Source of the DNA: Blastomussa wellsi
Taxonomy: Eukaryota; Cnidaria; Anthozoa; Scleractinia; Plerogyridae
Assembly (NCBI GenBank): GCA_947652115.1
Contig: OX393573.1
Location: 12,369,362 to 12,433,361 of the forward strand
DNA: 64,000 nucleotides
Direction: 5' to 3'
Below are positions 52,017 through 63,519 of the stretch, one piece after another. The position numbers were made by a program, and so were the translations under genes. The notes beneath the pieces are model-generated. The model made no database searches. It was given only the letters and a program-made list of their open reading frames with translations, and had not been told where the DNA came from. How positions within the stretch are numbered: position 1 is the first letter of the stretch; every line of letters begins with the position of its first letter.

Positions 52017-52349
52017 CACTCACATAATCTTAAAAGGGAAGGCAGTCTGTACTCGGTAGTATGCGGTCTGCGGTCTGCAGTCTGCAAATGTCAGGCACCG
52101 ATTAATTTCCGGACACTTTACGATATTTTCTTTATTTTCTTCCATACAAGTCTCCAATTACTTTGACCATTTTCAGTTAATTAGCAATTTGTATCTATTA
52201 TTTTTCCACGTGTTTCTATTCCTTTATTTTGGTTATTATTGTGGGTGACACTTCTACATCATTTGACATTTTTGAACTACTGGCGTTTTTCCAAAGTGAC
52301 AAATATTCCTTCCTTGGGTCTAAGAACTAATTCAGAGCACAGGCAAAGA

Positions 52350-52635
52350 CATTCTCGTCCCCCGAGCCGCTTGTCCCTCTTAGCCGGCTGGGCCTGGGGC
52401 ACGAGGAACAAGTGGCTCTGGGGACACGATTTGATTCGCCGAAATCAAACAAAGGGAGGACAATCACCTCAGCCGTTTTAAATTCCTTTATCGTTAGCCC
52501 GTTCAAAACGGCTGATGTGATTGGACTTCCTTTATTTGATTTCAGCGAATCAAATCGTGTGTCCCCAGAGCCACTTGTCCCTCGTGCACAGGCCTAGCCG
52601 GCTAAGAGGGACAAGCGGCTCTGGGGACGAGAATG
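52350..52635. mobile_element. 286-bp Mutator-like MITE with 9-bp target duplication
   Basis: The ends CATTCTCGTCCCC and GGGGACGAGAATG start inverted arms of about 100 bp (GAGCCGCTTGTCCCTCTTAG and its complement, then ACACGATTTGATTCG / CGAATCAAATCGTGT). The 9-mer AGGCAAAGA is directly repeated on both sides (52341-52349, 52636-52644). Long arms with a 9-bp duplication are typical of Mutator-like elements. There is no transposase. Confidence 0.85.
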
Positions 52636-53445
52636 AGGCAAAGATCGCCAAAGGTCTGGGTCGCCTTGATACAAAAATGACGCAACACGTTAGCCACAAC
52701 GAGTTTTTCTTCTAACAAGGCTAACCGCTGACCTGCAAGGGAAATATTAATATATTGTCCTTATATGGTAAGCACGGAGAAGAAAGTTAAGTGAAAATTA
52801 CCGGAGACATATAACAAACAACATTTGCGTAAATTAAAAATTACTTTATGCTCATGAGTGCTGATATATCACGCTCGATTTCCGAACGAAATCACAGGTA
52901 AAATCAAATATCGCACGACCGCCGTGCAAATTCGAAAAAGAAACAATACCCAAAAGGTTTTATGAAACATAAAGAATTTGATTTTCAGTAGTTGTGCCAA
53001 ACTAGACATAACATGCACAATGCCACTTTGGGACATACTTGATGAAATAAGAAAGGGGAAGCTTGTGTTAACTCCTACAAAAAGTGACCAACAGCAAATT
53101 TGTCCTTTCCATATCTACGTTTAATCAAGAATGAAGACTACGGTTGAATCATTCTGGGTATTTTTTATGCGGATTCTGAGACTAAAAGGGTTAAGTCGAA
53201 CTTTCGTGAAACGAGTTCCATGTACAATATTAGAACATTTTACAATGCACTGCAATGTACTCGATTTCCGAACGAAATCACAGGCGTGCGCGTAAGATGG
53301 TCCATTCTTAAGACAACTCCGTCGCTCTCAAATGGATCTGTTATGTTTTCTAAGGACATGGATGTGAGCTTGACGCTGGCAAGGAACTCACGATAACACT
53401 CACGATCGCTTTCCACCATATTGGTTTGCGCCCGCATTAATACAG

Positions 53446-53698
53446 CGGGTTCTCTTTTAAAGGGTTCATTATTGAAGCGTGTCGGAAGATCAGTGGCGAC
53501 ATGAGAAGAGTGGTGATTGATTATGATATGCTTGGGGATCCCTTCCGGACCGATACTAGTTCTGTTGAAGAATACGCCATACAATTTAACAAAATGAAAG
53601 ATCTTCTAGACAACAAAGAGCCTCGTTATATCGTGTACAGTTTTGTATTTACAACCAAAGAAGGGGGAAAGGTATCAAAATTGGCATTAATTTTTTGG
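53446..53698 (+). CDS. Probable exon of an ADF/cofilin-type actin-binding protein
   Basis: The frame carries KISGDMRRVVIDYDMLGD, then SVEEYAIQFNKM, EPRYIVYSFVFTTKEGG and KVSKLALIFW, which follows the second half of an ADF homology domain (IVID..., ...EPRYALYDF.Y.TKEG.K..KL.FIFW). It ends in a good splice donor, TG|GTGAGC, splitting the Trp codon. A possible acceptor is TACAG before 53446, though the first residues fit the family poorly. No neighbouring exons were found on either side within 2 kb, so it could be a lone exon of a long gene or a dead fragment. ADF/cofilins sever and depolymerise actin filaments in the cytoplasm. Confidence 0.5.
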
Positions 53699-54223
53699 TG
53701 AGCAATCGATGATTTGTTTTACGTTTATCTACGATTTATGTGCAGTGGTACCAATAGTTAGGTTGTGGCAGAGGGGTCAATGAAGTGATGGGGTGAACTA
53801 TTTAATTCTTTTACTAACATTTAATCACCTTTTCGTCAGTTAAATCTCCAGTTGTCATTTCTTAGGAACAGGCTTTCTTTCGAATAAGTTTGCATCCAAA
53901 AACGTCTACTATGGCTCAATTTCTAAACTGAGGGAAATGCCCTACCCCAATCTTATACATCCCTCAAAGAATACAAGTTCTTGGCATGCAAATAACTTCC
54001 AGAAACCCTCAGCTAAAATAGTTCATTAATAAGAGAGAAGGGAAAAACAAACTCGAAGCACAAGGCTCGAAAGAATATGAACTCGCTTTCTGCTTTTCGA
54101 CAGAAGAGACAGTTTCGTTTTCCGATTAAAACCAACAGAAGAAGTCTTTGTGAGCTAAAAGAGACGCTAGTTGACATCAAGATTGCGATCTCTAATATTT
54201 TGTTGGAGAAGACGGAATGCTAA

Positions 54224-54317
54224 ACCGCCGAGCGGTTAGCTCAGTTGGTAGAGCGCCGGAATGCCGTGCGGGAGGTCGCGGGTTCAAGCCTCGGCCGGGC
54301 CAACACTCACTGTCTTT

Positions 54318-54348
<31 letters not shown>

Positions 54349-54460
54349 TGGTCAGCTGCAAATGGTTAGACCTTCTAGTCTTCTCAGATAAGGACGATAA
54401 ACTGTAGGTCCTGTTTCACAATCCTTTTTCCTAATAACTCTGTGGGAAGTTAAAGTGTAG
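54224..54460 (+). mobile_element. tRNA-derived SINE (GAGCGGTTAGCTC family)
   Basis: GAGCGGTTAGCTCAGTTGG is an A box with D arm and GCGGGTTCAAGCC is a B box with T arm. The body follows with CCAACACTCACTGTC and AACTGAGGAGAAAGTGC. The acceptor arms do not pair (GCCGAG versus GGGCCA), so it is a SINE, not a tRNA gene. A second copy is at 5246 (minus). Confidence 0.75.
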
Positions 54461-55410
54461 GGCATGTAGTTCCCGGTGTAGTGGTCTGGCTTTTCTGGTC
54501 TGTCTGGGTGGGTAGGGTGGGGCACCTCGCATAGGACCTATACCTTGGTAATATGTTCTCATAAGTAAAGTGGATTTGGCCCGCCTTTTACGTTGTTCAA
54601 GTCTGGTAATTAATCAGAGGCCGAGAAGGGGCTTGGGACAGGTCACGGACAAAACGACTTAAAGTCCGTGCAGAGCAAGAGCCGCCCAGATTTATGGCGG
54701 CGCGGCACACATATGTGCGCGCAGATAACAAAACAAAAAAGGAGCAATTGTTCTCGTCCGAGTCCTAACTCCGGATAAGATTGACACTGAATATCATTTA
54801 CCGTGCACGTGACACTTGTCGCTTTCTGATCTGCATGATTGCTTGCGCTGTTGAGTGAAGTCAAGGGAACAATTCATAAATTAAATTAGTTAACTAACTC
54901 ATTTGATGATTTTTCGTTGGAACGATTTCGCATAAGCGGACTTTTATATCCTAACAAGAACCGTTATATGTTAATTAATAAATTAGGCTTTAAGATTCTA
55001 AATGTTGTGCATACCAGCGTGTAATGCATATGTCACACATACACCAGCTGGCACTTGAGAGGGTAATGTGCTGTATCAAACGAACTACTTAGTTTCACCA
55101 GCTCTCCATCTTTATTCTACTGATGAGCACCAAAATTCTACATCCTAAACGCTAACAGATTTTAAGCGAACAGATTTGAGACGCACTTGGTGTTATCTGA
55201 TACGCACCTTGCGGAGATTTTACTTCTTCGTTGTTATTTAGCGTGGCGCTCAAGTGTGAAACTGTTTGATTGGCACATTTTTCGCATTCCAATCGTTCTT
55301 AGTGGAAGAAGAAATTTAGAAATTTTCAACTTCCGGTTTGAACGTCCCTGTTATAAACGTGGTGCGCACGCGTGATACGTGATCCACTGGTGTTGCGGGC
55401 CTATTTTAGC

Positions 55411-55478
55411 TAGTCTCCTTCGCAGCCGTTTCTTTGGGATCTCACGCAACGTCCAAAAAACGGCTGCGAAGGAGACTA
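55411..55478. repeat. 68-bp hairpin element
   Basis: TAGTCTCCTTCGCAGCCGTTT and its inverted copy close a stem of about 26 bp with one mismatch around a 16-base loop. It looks like a minimal MITE. Confidence 0.75.
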
Positions 55479-55492
55479 ATATTGGCGCTGAT

Positions 55493-55639
55493 CCTCGGTG
55501 TAAAAACCTGTGAAACTCACCAGTGATGTAGAACAAAGAACGAAAAGGCCAACAAAGAACCACGAAACAATAAATAATAAATAAAAGAAAAACAATTGCT
55601 CAAAAACAAAGAAAAAAGTCACAGGTTTTTACACCGAGG
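55493..55639. repeat. 147-bp element with 21-bp inverted ends
   Basis: CCTCGGTGTAAAAACCTGTG at the left and its inverted copy at the right, with an A-rich interior. A related word (CACAGGTTTTTGCACCG) occurs alone at 56050. Confidence 0.65.
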
Positions 55640-56445
55640 TAAAACCACTCTTGGGCGCGTGTGCAATTTTTTCAGAAATCTGAATTAGCGGATGTTAAAA
55701 TCGGATTTTGGATTTCCCTCGTGATGTACTGATTTTATTGGGAAATCCGAAATCCAGATTTGGAAATCTAAATCTCGATTTCCAAACCGAATACACTCCA
55801 AATTCACTTGAACGCTCGCATGCCTTTTCTACACCACACAGACTTTGGAACGCGTGTGAAATTGCAGAATACGTTATGTTTCCTTCATTTCACGTGATTC
55901 TCTATTTACTCTATTGTTCTAACTCGTTAGCATTTAATTTTTTTTTTTGTCACGAGCTTAGAGACTCCAAAATCGTGGTCAATTACTGTCAGTGAAATGA
56001 AGCTATCAAGGCATGACATAACTATGCTACCATCAGGAGATTTATATCACAGGTTTTTGCACCGCGGTAAACACAAGACTTTCAATAATTTACTTCATAA
56101 TTCTGCCTTGATGTTCTCGGAGGAATCCCTGTATGAGGGGTTATCGCAGTGCCGTATTGCTAAATATTCAAAAGATCTCCGTGGGAGTGTCCTTTTACGT
56201 ATTATGCACAATGGATCGCTTTTCTTCGAAATTTTAGCTCGGCGAAGCAGGAAAGCGTGACGAAACCATGCTGCTCAGCGATCAAATGCAAGTACTGCTA
56301 CATGAATATAAATGAATGTAAATTCATCTCTACTTGCAAAGGTTACAACTTGTGTCTGATTTCACTCTTAGCTATTGTTCGTCACATACGTGTATTGGGA
56401 TATCGAGCTAAAGTTGCGCAAACAACGAGAAGTCACATTATCGGG

Positions 56446-59400
56446 ATGTTCTTTGCCGTGGCAGCTACGTTGTCGCTGTTTCTGCTAGCTGTTGTTTTCA
56501 GCGTGTTTTCGTTCGTCATCAGTAGGGGTCACGATTTAGCAGAGTTAAAGAAGCTACCCGGTCCAAAGCCTAGCGTTTTGTTCGGAAACGCTTTGCAGCT
56601 GCAAGGCGACGTTAGCGGTATGTATACAGTTAATTTCCTCGGTATAGTCGTATCAAGTAGAATTACTTGTCGTCGCTCGCTGCTGAGATATCATGGTACA
56701 GTGTAGAAAATGTAGTTATAATGCGACTGCCGAGCCATATTTTGCCAAGCGTTTACATAAAAATAAACCGTTGCTCCTTCTTACTTGCAATCCTAATATC
56801 CAAATCTTTATTTATCCTTCTACCATTGAGATTATTTCATTCATTACGTTGTTGTCGCCTTCCGTAATAACGTTGACCTTGAAACCTAAAGTCTAGTCAT
56901 AACGTGTTCCTTCTTATGCCGTTCCTTGAGAAGCTCGGCCTTATATATTCAGCTGTTCGAGAAAGGTGCACACAACAACCCCGCAAGGTATTGTGGGTAG
57001 TATTTATTTATTTATTTATTTAAAATCTGCAATAATCATCATAAAATAATGGATGGAGATCTTAGCAAGCTCTACTGAGCTTTTCAAAGAAGACATTGTT
57101 ATACTACCCCCGACGAAGGACGTGTAATTGTTGTCATGAACTGACTTCTTCCACAAAACGGACATACTTGTTAATTACTGCAGACGTATGAGGAACTTAA
57201 ACGTGACCCGACTCCGACACTTCAACGTAAACTCAACAGTAAACTACTATAGTATAATTAAAGAAAAAAAACTACTTATGCTCAAGAAGACTGACGCAAT
57301 CGATAGCCAAAGCTACTACCGCTTGAGGTGCACAGTACCTCAACCCGGCTTCGAAACTCTACGGACTACCGAAACTTCACTATGGTGCAGGATTGCGGTT
57401 GATAAAAAATATTTTGATCACTAGCTTGATAATTGGTAATTATGATATTTTATTGATGTTTTGGTGATAATAGAATGATAAAATCGAGAAATCATTTTTT
57501 TATTCTGGGTAATGTGCATGTCAAATATCAAAATATCGTTATCATATGAGATTATCATGATCATTGTTTAATAATTTTACAAAGCATTTACCAGCTATGT
57601 CTAATTATATGCTGATATGATAACAACCTAATGCGGAATATATAAAAAAATCATTTATAAGAGCAGTGATAAATCATGATATTAGCAACATCGCTTACAA
57701 GAAGCCGATGCTGTGAAGCAATGCTGCACCTCTACACGAAACCTGTAGTCTCGCTACCAACCGCTTACGACCGCTACAACCGCTTAGCGACAAATCGAGA
57801 CGCAAACTACAATCTACCGATGACTTTATTACCGCAAACTAGTGTCATCTGATGTGAAATCACTATTCACCAGTCTACCACTTCAATTGCCTATACAGTG
57901 CACTGATAGCGCTCTCCGGCAGTCTACTGACAGTATACGGACGTACTGAACCTTTGCCTGGCTTCTACTTCCAGTACAACGGTAAACACTACACTAAACA
58001 ATTGCATGGAACAGCTATAGGGTCACAAGTTTTTGTTGTTGTTGTTGTTGCAGAAATTGTTATGAAAAGCATCGAGGAACGCGCCCTAAAGGCTGGTTTT
58101 CACTATCGCATAAGCATAACGACATAAGCATAAGCACAAGAAGATCGGACAGTGTCCATTTTCTTAAAGTTTATTATTACGCTTTCGCATATGACGTGGT
58201 GATTCCTAGTAGTTTTTCCCTAGTTGTTTTTCCTATGCTTGTGCGCTAGTGAAAACCAACTTGCCGACAAACGATACTGCTTTGGTTACGCTACGTTGAC
58301 GATATCTTTACCTCTATTCACGAAGACGAAATTGGCCCATTAATTTCACGAGCACCTCAACGAACAAAAATGCTGGCATACAGTTTACTATAGAAGTTGA
58401 AGAAAATGGAAAACTTCCGTTCCTTTTCTAGACTGCCTGGTTCACCGTTTTTAATATCGATGTTAAATTTATAATAGCTTGATTAACACAAAACTCCGTG
58501 TAAAATTAAGTTTTCTGTTGTTTTTTTTTTTATTATTATTTTGTTAAATCTGGGAGGAGCGGGAGGATGGAAGAGTTTCACTTCAATCAAATACGCCGCT
58601 TTTGCCTAATTCTGTCATATAAAAAAGGCCGGAGGTGTCAATGTGCAATAATTGTGATTCGCATTGCTGTTGATGTAAACAGATGTCTTTACGAAAATAT
58701 TGGGATGGATGGAAGACGCATATCAAGAGGGAATCGTTTGTATTTGGTTTGGACCAGTAAGCCCAACAGTTCTGATTTACAAAGCAGAGTTGGCAGAGGT
58801 AGGTGATGCCGTATTTGTGCAGAATACGGGCCCGGGTGAGGTAATGTAGGCATCCGCCGCTATTACAGGGGTAAAATGTCCTCTAAGGGTTTGCTATACG
58901 GGCTGACTGGCTGGCTAGCTGGCTGGCTGACCGGCTTGCTGACAGAAAGACAGAAAGCAATCATTTTTATTTGAATACTGTCGTTACAATAAGTTACAAA
59001 CTTCAGACAGACAAACAGACAGATCGACAGTCAGACCCGGCTGGTGGATGGGATGGCAGGCCGTTTGACTATAGGTCCAATACCCTATCACTATAACTTT
59101 AGTGTAGATGACAATGAAGTGGACGCTGGTATAACACTAGATCGCAAGCTCATGCAATTTTGTCGCTCGTGTCCGAACAACTTAGAAAGGCGTGTGCCAA
59201 AGTCTCTGCGTTAAGGAGGATTCGTAGGTTTATTCCTTTAGACGTAATGTGCCGCCTTTATAAAGCAAATATTTTGCCTCGTTTAGAATATCGTTCTCCA
59301 CCATTACCAGGAGTTTAGAAGACACCAATAATTATCCTTAGGTCCATTTTAGGGTATGGAAAGCATACGCCATACATTTATTAATATTATTATTATTATC

Positions 59401-61072
59401 ATTTATTAAATGTGGCTGGTATAAGAACGCTAGACGAAAGAAGAAAATTCCAGGCCCTTGTTTTATCACATAAATGTCTGCATAAAGAAGCCCCAAGGGA
59501 CATAGAAGAATTTTTTAAGATTGAAATCTGTAATTATGATTTAAGAGGGTCAGGACACTTTTTAACGCTACCCAATTTTAACCTAGAATGGCGCCGTAAG
59601 TCATTTTTATTTTTGGCAGAAAAACTTTGGAATTCTTTACCCACGTGTGTTGGAAACGCCAAGGATATTTTTTAATTTTAGACATCTTTTAAAGAAGCAA
59701 TTATTTTAATTGTATATAGGGAAATTTTAGATTGTTAATGTCAAAATTATTATAAGCTGCTTTTATATAGATAGTCTAATAATTTATTACTTTTGGATGT
59801 AGCGTGGGTAATAAAAGTGTTGTCGATGTTGTTGTCTCTCTAGCTGGTAGATATATCGAGGGCCTGACTCGCACATACCGTCTTCAATTATCGAGATAGG
59901 GCAATGACATAATTTTATTTTTCAGGCTTTGCTGAACAGCTCAAAACACATGACAAAGTCTAGAGATTACCACTGGCTTCACCCTTGGCTTGGGACAGGT
60001 AAGACATGTAATAGATTCACATTCATGCACGCTAGTTTGTTGTAATCTACTCATTAGTCTTTTAACCGTGCAAGTGCCAAGACACTAATAAGTGTAAAAA
60101 AAGTAAAAAGAAATGCTTGACGTGACCATCATTACTCGATTCAATATTATCTCATTACCCTCTTTATTTTCTTTTTTTATATTTGCCTCATTTAACCATT
60201 TGCAACCCTACTTTCGTCTGGATCACATTACTGGTACTTTACCCAAGGCCTACTTACAAGGTACGTGAAATTATGTTCACTGCATTTAGGGGCTCGTTTC
60301 TCTTGGCAAAATTGCTTTAGCCTGTTGAAGAAAAGTGTACCCAATTGTGCCAAGTTGGCCAGCCAAGCGGATGGCTAGTTGGCTAACCAGGCGCCCAGCC
60401 AGTCGACTAGTGGATCAGCCAGATGGCCAACCAGTCGATCAGCCAGGCGGCCAGCCAGTCGATCAGCCAGATGGCCAGCCAGTCGTTCAGCCAGATGGCC
60501 AACCAGTCGATCAGCAAGACGACCAGCCAGTCGATGAACCAGGCGGCCAGCCACTGGATCATCCAGATGGCCAGCCAGTCGATCAGCCAGGCGGCCAGCC
60601 ACTCGATCAGCCAGATGGCCATCCAGTCGATCAGCCAGGCGGCCAGCCAGTCGATCAGCCAGATGGCCAGTCAGTCGACCAGCCAGATGACCAGCAAGAT
60701 CAGTCAGGCGGCTAGACAGTCGATAAGTCAGGCGGCAAGCCAGTCTGTTAGCCAGGTGGCCAGCCAGTTGGCTAGACAGTCGGACAGGCAGCAGGACAAA
60801 GAGACAAACGGGGCAAGGCGTAATAATTTCCCAATGTGCCGCTGCTATTTTCAGGGAGCTCCGCGGCCCGAAGGGGCTCCAAGCAGAGCCCCATACTCAC
60901 AGACCCACGCCTTGCTTCATTTCATGGTCACATCTAGCGGCGTCGTACATATAAGTCGTGCGACGTCGCTCAAATATGGCCACCATGCTCCGCTGACATA
61001 GATCAATCTTGCACATATATTTGATATTGGATTTCCATGTTATGTCAGTGGGAGACTTTACTTAACATTGAA

Positions 61073-61103
<31 letters not shown>

Positions 61104-62942
61104 GTATAACAATATAATTTGGTTTTATCAACTGTGTTGATAATGTGAATTGGCCACCGTAAAGAGATACAATAGCTGACGTTTCGAGCGTTAGCCCTTC
61201 GTCGGAGCGAATCAAGGAATTGTGGGCCGACAGATTACACACACTTATTTTTACATGAAGGTCATTCTACACTTGTTTTAATTCAAAAAAAGAAAGTAAA
61301 TATTTTTTTTCCAAACATTGGGAATCGAACCCGGGAAAATTCGACTCAGGATATACTAACCCCAAGCAAACTGGATTGGTACGCCATATAAATTATCATG
61401 AAATGTCTAGTCCTTGTTATATTTGCGCGGTATATGAATAGATGTAAAGCTCATCGACGTTTGAATTGAGTTGTGGGATTTTAATTCGACCAAGGGGGTA
61501 AAAATAACTGCTTCATTACGTACTCTTCGCTGTTTCACATTCTCAACCCTTTATCTTTATCAGTCTGTTATTTCTTCCTTTTATTATAATAACAGTAACA
61601 ATTTTTTACCAGGAAAAAATGTGTAGCGTGCCTTTTAATTTTGGTGAAATCTATATATTTAGTTAAAACAGTCATACCTCTTTTTAGCAATGGAGAGAAA
61701 TGGAAGACTAGAAGAAGGTTAATTACCCCAACATTTCACTTTAAAATACTGAATGACTTCATTCAAGTTATTGAGGAGCAAGCCGCGATTTTAGTAACAC
61801 GAATCAAGGTAAATTGTGCGACTTATAACGTCGGCCGAAATATAACTTTTCGCCTTGTTTGTTTACCTGTGGGTTGAATTAAGAGACGCAGTGACATGAT
61901 AGCAGCCCGAAGGACTCGGATCAAACGGTTCACACAATCCATAGCTGGATTAATGCTTAGAAAAAAGCAGAATGCTTACTTTAAATTTCCTCTTCGTTTC
62001 CCGGAGGACGCTGCAGACCTTAAATGGACACTCTCACGGACATATTTCGACTTTTAGCTGATGTGGACAGGAAATAATGTGTAAATTATCTTTCACCCAT
62101 ACAGGAATTGTTCCTAGAACATGGAGAGATGGATATCAAGCAATTTTTTTAAGAAAGAGGGTGACCATAAACAGTTTTCATCAATTTTTCCAAATCACAA
62201 GGACAGAACTTGAAAAAGTCAGCCTGACTTTTTCAAGTTGGGATCTAAAAGTTCCCGCTCGCGATAGTATCACAACGATATCACTCCATATTTATCTTCA
62301 TTGCACTGGCATAGTAATTTTATCAAAACTTAACCAATGTTTGTAGGTTTATATTTGGTGCAAGTTGTGAGGCTACTGCGCGGACACTAGTTTCTGTCAA
62401 TGTGTTCGAGTGTTGAAAGGGGCATTGTCACGCTGTTAAAAAGGTATTTTTAAAGAAGCTCAAAACTGTCGATACAACAAGGAAAACCTAATAGTGATGG
62501 TCTAAATTTGTTGTCTTAGACTATAGTACTAATTGAAGCTATTTATTCGTGTATGCTGTCACAGATGACGGAGATGAAAACGGATTGCAATTTGAAAAAC
62601 TTTGCCATTTTTTTCAAAGTTTTAAGCTATGCATTAATAAAATCGCCCACAAAATATAATGGTCTGCTTTCTCTGCGAAATTTTCATCTGAATTCATCTT
62701 GGTGAGTCTTTTGCAACATTTTGTGCACAATAACAGGCACAAAGCAGTGATTTGGCAGAATTGACCCCCAACACGTCAAAAATCCGCGTGACAATGCATC
62801 GAAGGTTATAGTGAGGTCTGTGCTGTCATCATTCCTTTTAATCATGATAAAATTGCTTCTTTTACGCACCAGGAGAAAGAAGGTGGAGGTGTATTTAACA
62901 TCATGCCTTACATTGCGCGATGCACCTTGGATATCATATGTG
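56446..62942 (+). CDS. CYP4V2-like: Cytochrome P450 CYP4V2-like, gene D (5' part, continues past window)
   Basis: Same enzyme family as gene C. Exons seen: 56446-56617, 58683-58798, 59926-59998, 60248-60260, 61688-61808, 62873-62942, all AG/GT bordered and in phase (565 bases, 188 residues). The start MFFAVAATLSLFLL opens a hydrophobic anchor, followed by KLPGPKPSVLFGNALQLQG. The frame is open upstream of the ATG, but a start at 56446 gives an anchor and an exon length equal to gene B's exon 1. Motifs: WLGTG-LLTS across the microexon, [16 protein letters not shown] (C-helix), FNIMPY and TLDIIC. I-helix, ExxR and haem exons must lie right of 64000. Intron 1 holds a Penelope remnant, intron 2 a LINE tail, intron 4 a minisatellite and the region after exon 6 a MITE. 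Confidence 0.88.
57002..57022. repeat. ATTT tetranucleotide microsatellite
   Basis: Five ATTT units in intron 1 of gene D. Confidence 0.8.
57180..58440 (+). pseudogene. Penelope-like reverse transcriptase remnant
   Basis: Fragments in order: TYEELKRDPTPTLQRKLN with a following YYRLRCTVPQP (57185-57350); SSDVKSLFTSLP and FYFQYNGKHYTKQLHGTAIGS (about 57845-58030); EIVMKSIEERAL (58050-58090); then, after a MITE, a frame-shifted RYVDDI-type catalytic box (CTACGTTGACGATATC, 58291-58306) and EENGKLPF with the LDC-type ending (58400-58425). This order is that of Penelope-like RTs. It is broken by frameshifts and by AT-rich filler (57430-57700). It lies in intron 1 of gene D, sense orientation. Confidence 0.68.
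58091..58260. mobile_element. 170-bp MITE, CATAAGCATAAC family, copy 2
   Basis: The left end GGCTGGTTTTCACTATCGCA and the right end GTGCGCTAGTGAAAACCAAC are inverted copies. It interrupts the Penelope remnant between EERAL and the catalytic segment, so it inserted after that element. Confidence 0.78.
59090..59690 (+). pseudogene. LINE (CR1/L2-type) ORF2 3' remnant
   Basis: The 59412-59675 frame has the usual end of such reverse transcriptases: a hydrophobic VLSHKCLH segment, the YDLRGSG box and LAEKLWNSLPTCV. Upstream, in other frames, are CRLYKANILPRLEYRS-type words (59250-59300). An AATAAAAG tail follows at 59809. It lies in intron 2 of gene D. Confidence 0.7.
60248..60260 (+). CDS. 13-nt microexon (exon 4) of P450 gene D
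   Basis: GCCTACTTACAAG between TACCCAAG and GTACGTG. It links WLGT-g to c-NGEKW as WLGTGLLTSNGEKW. Confidence 0.88.
60370..60790. repeat. 24-bp minisatellite in intron 4 of gene D
   Basis: Alternating 12-mers CAGCCAGTCGAT and CAGCCAGATGGC/CAGCCAGGCGGC, about 16 units of 24 bp, decaying at both ends. Frames read PDGQPVDQ or SQMASQSI repeats, which are by-products of a period divisible by 3. Confidence 0.88.
61105..61225 (-). mobile_element. Penelope-like element 3' tail fragment
   Basis: On the minus strand it reads GACGAAGGGCTAACGCTCG then AAACGTCAGC, and continues TACGGTGGCCAATTCACATT and GTTGATAAAACCAAATTATA. It is the same sequence as 15890-15995 in opposite orientation. A short frame reads GLTLETSA...[12 protein letters not shown], the peptide often seen at this tail. 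It lies in intron 4 of gene D. Confidence 0.62.
62207..62239. repeat. Perfect 16-bp inverted repeat, single-base centre
   Basis: AACTTGAAAAAGTCAG and its exact complement around one C, in intron 5 of gene D. Confidence 0.75.
62419..62800. mobile_element. Possible TIR element just upstream of gene D exon 6
   Basis: GGGGCATTGTCACGC at the left and GCGTGACAATGCATC at the right share a 12-bp inverted core. No target duplication was found. The right end is about 75 bp before exon 6. Confidence 0.4.
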
Positions 62943-63519
62943 GTAGGTATTATGAACAGTTGTTGCGATCACTTTTCGTTGCAGCGCGAAATTTTTATAC
63001 TTTATAATGTTGAAGCACATGCAATTTCGTACATTAGTTTCGAAAGATTCTCTTTTTTTAGACGTTACCAATTCATTACTGTGGTTGTCAGCTAATCAAC
63101 TAGTCATTTTTATTTTTAATTATAGGTTTTATATATTTTTTTTCTAATTGGTATTAGGTGCTGTATCTACTTATAAAGTTTGTTTGATCGATTAATTGAT
63201 AAACTGACTGACTGGCTGACTGACTGAAAGATGAATGGGCTGCTGGAAGGATGGTCTAGCTATTAGCGCTCCTTTAACTTTCCTCTTTTTCAATAACGCG
63301 AGCAGAGATAAATGGTCACGTGAGTCGAAATTACCACTTTTAAACATGCCGTGTTTTAAGAGCGCTACAGGACAGGACTATCGGACAGTTTCTTTATGGA
63401 ATAATTTAGACAAGTTTATGGAATAGTTTAGACAATACTCTTTCGGTACGTGGACCGTTCTTACTTTCAAAAGGAAATTAAGAAATACTATTTGTGGATT
63501 TTTAACTTCTCAGTAGTAT

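Noticed and set aside
53240..53584. 114-codon minus-strand frame
   Set aside because: It overlaps the ADF-like exon in antisense and has no motif I recognise. It is more likely a shadow, though an independent exon cannot be excluded.
54224..54300. tRNA gene
   Set aside because: A and B boxes are present, but the acceptor arms do not pair and SINE body sequence follows. Another copy exists at 5246.
60335..61001. Repeat proteins PDGQPVDQ and SQMASQSI
   Set aside because: By-products of a 24-bp minisatellite lying inside an intron of gene D.
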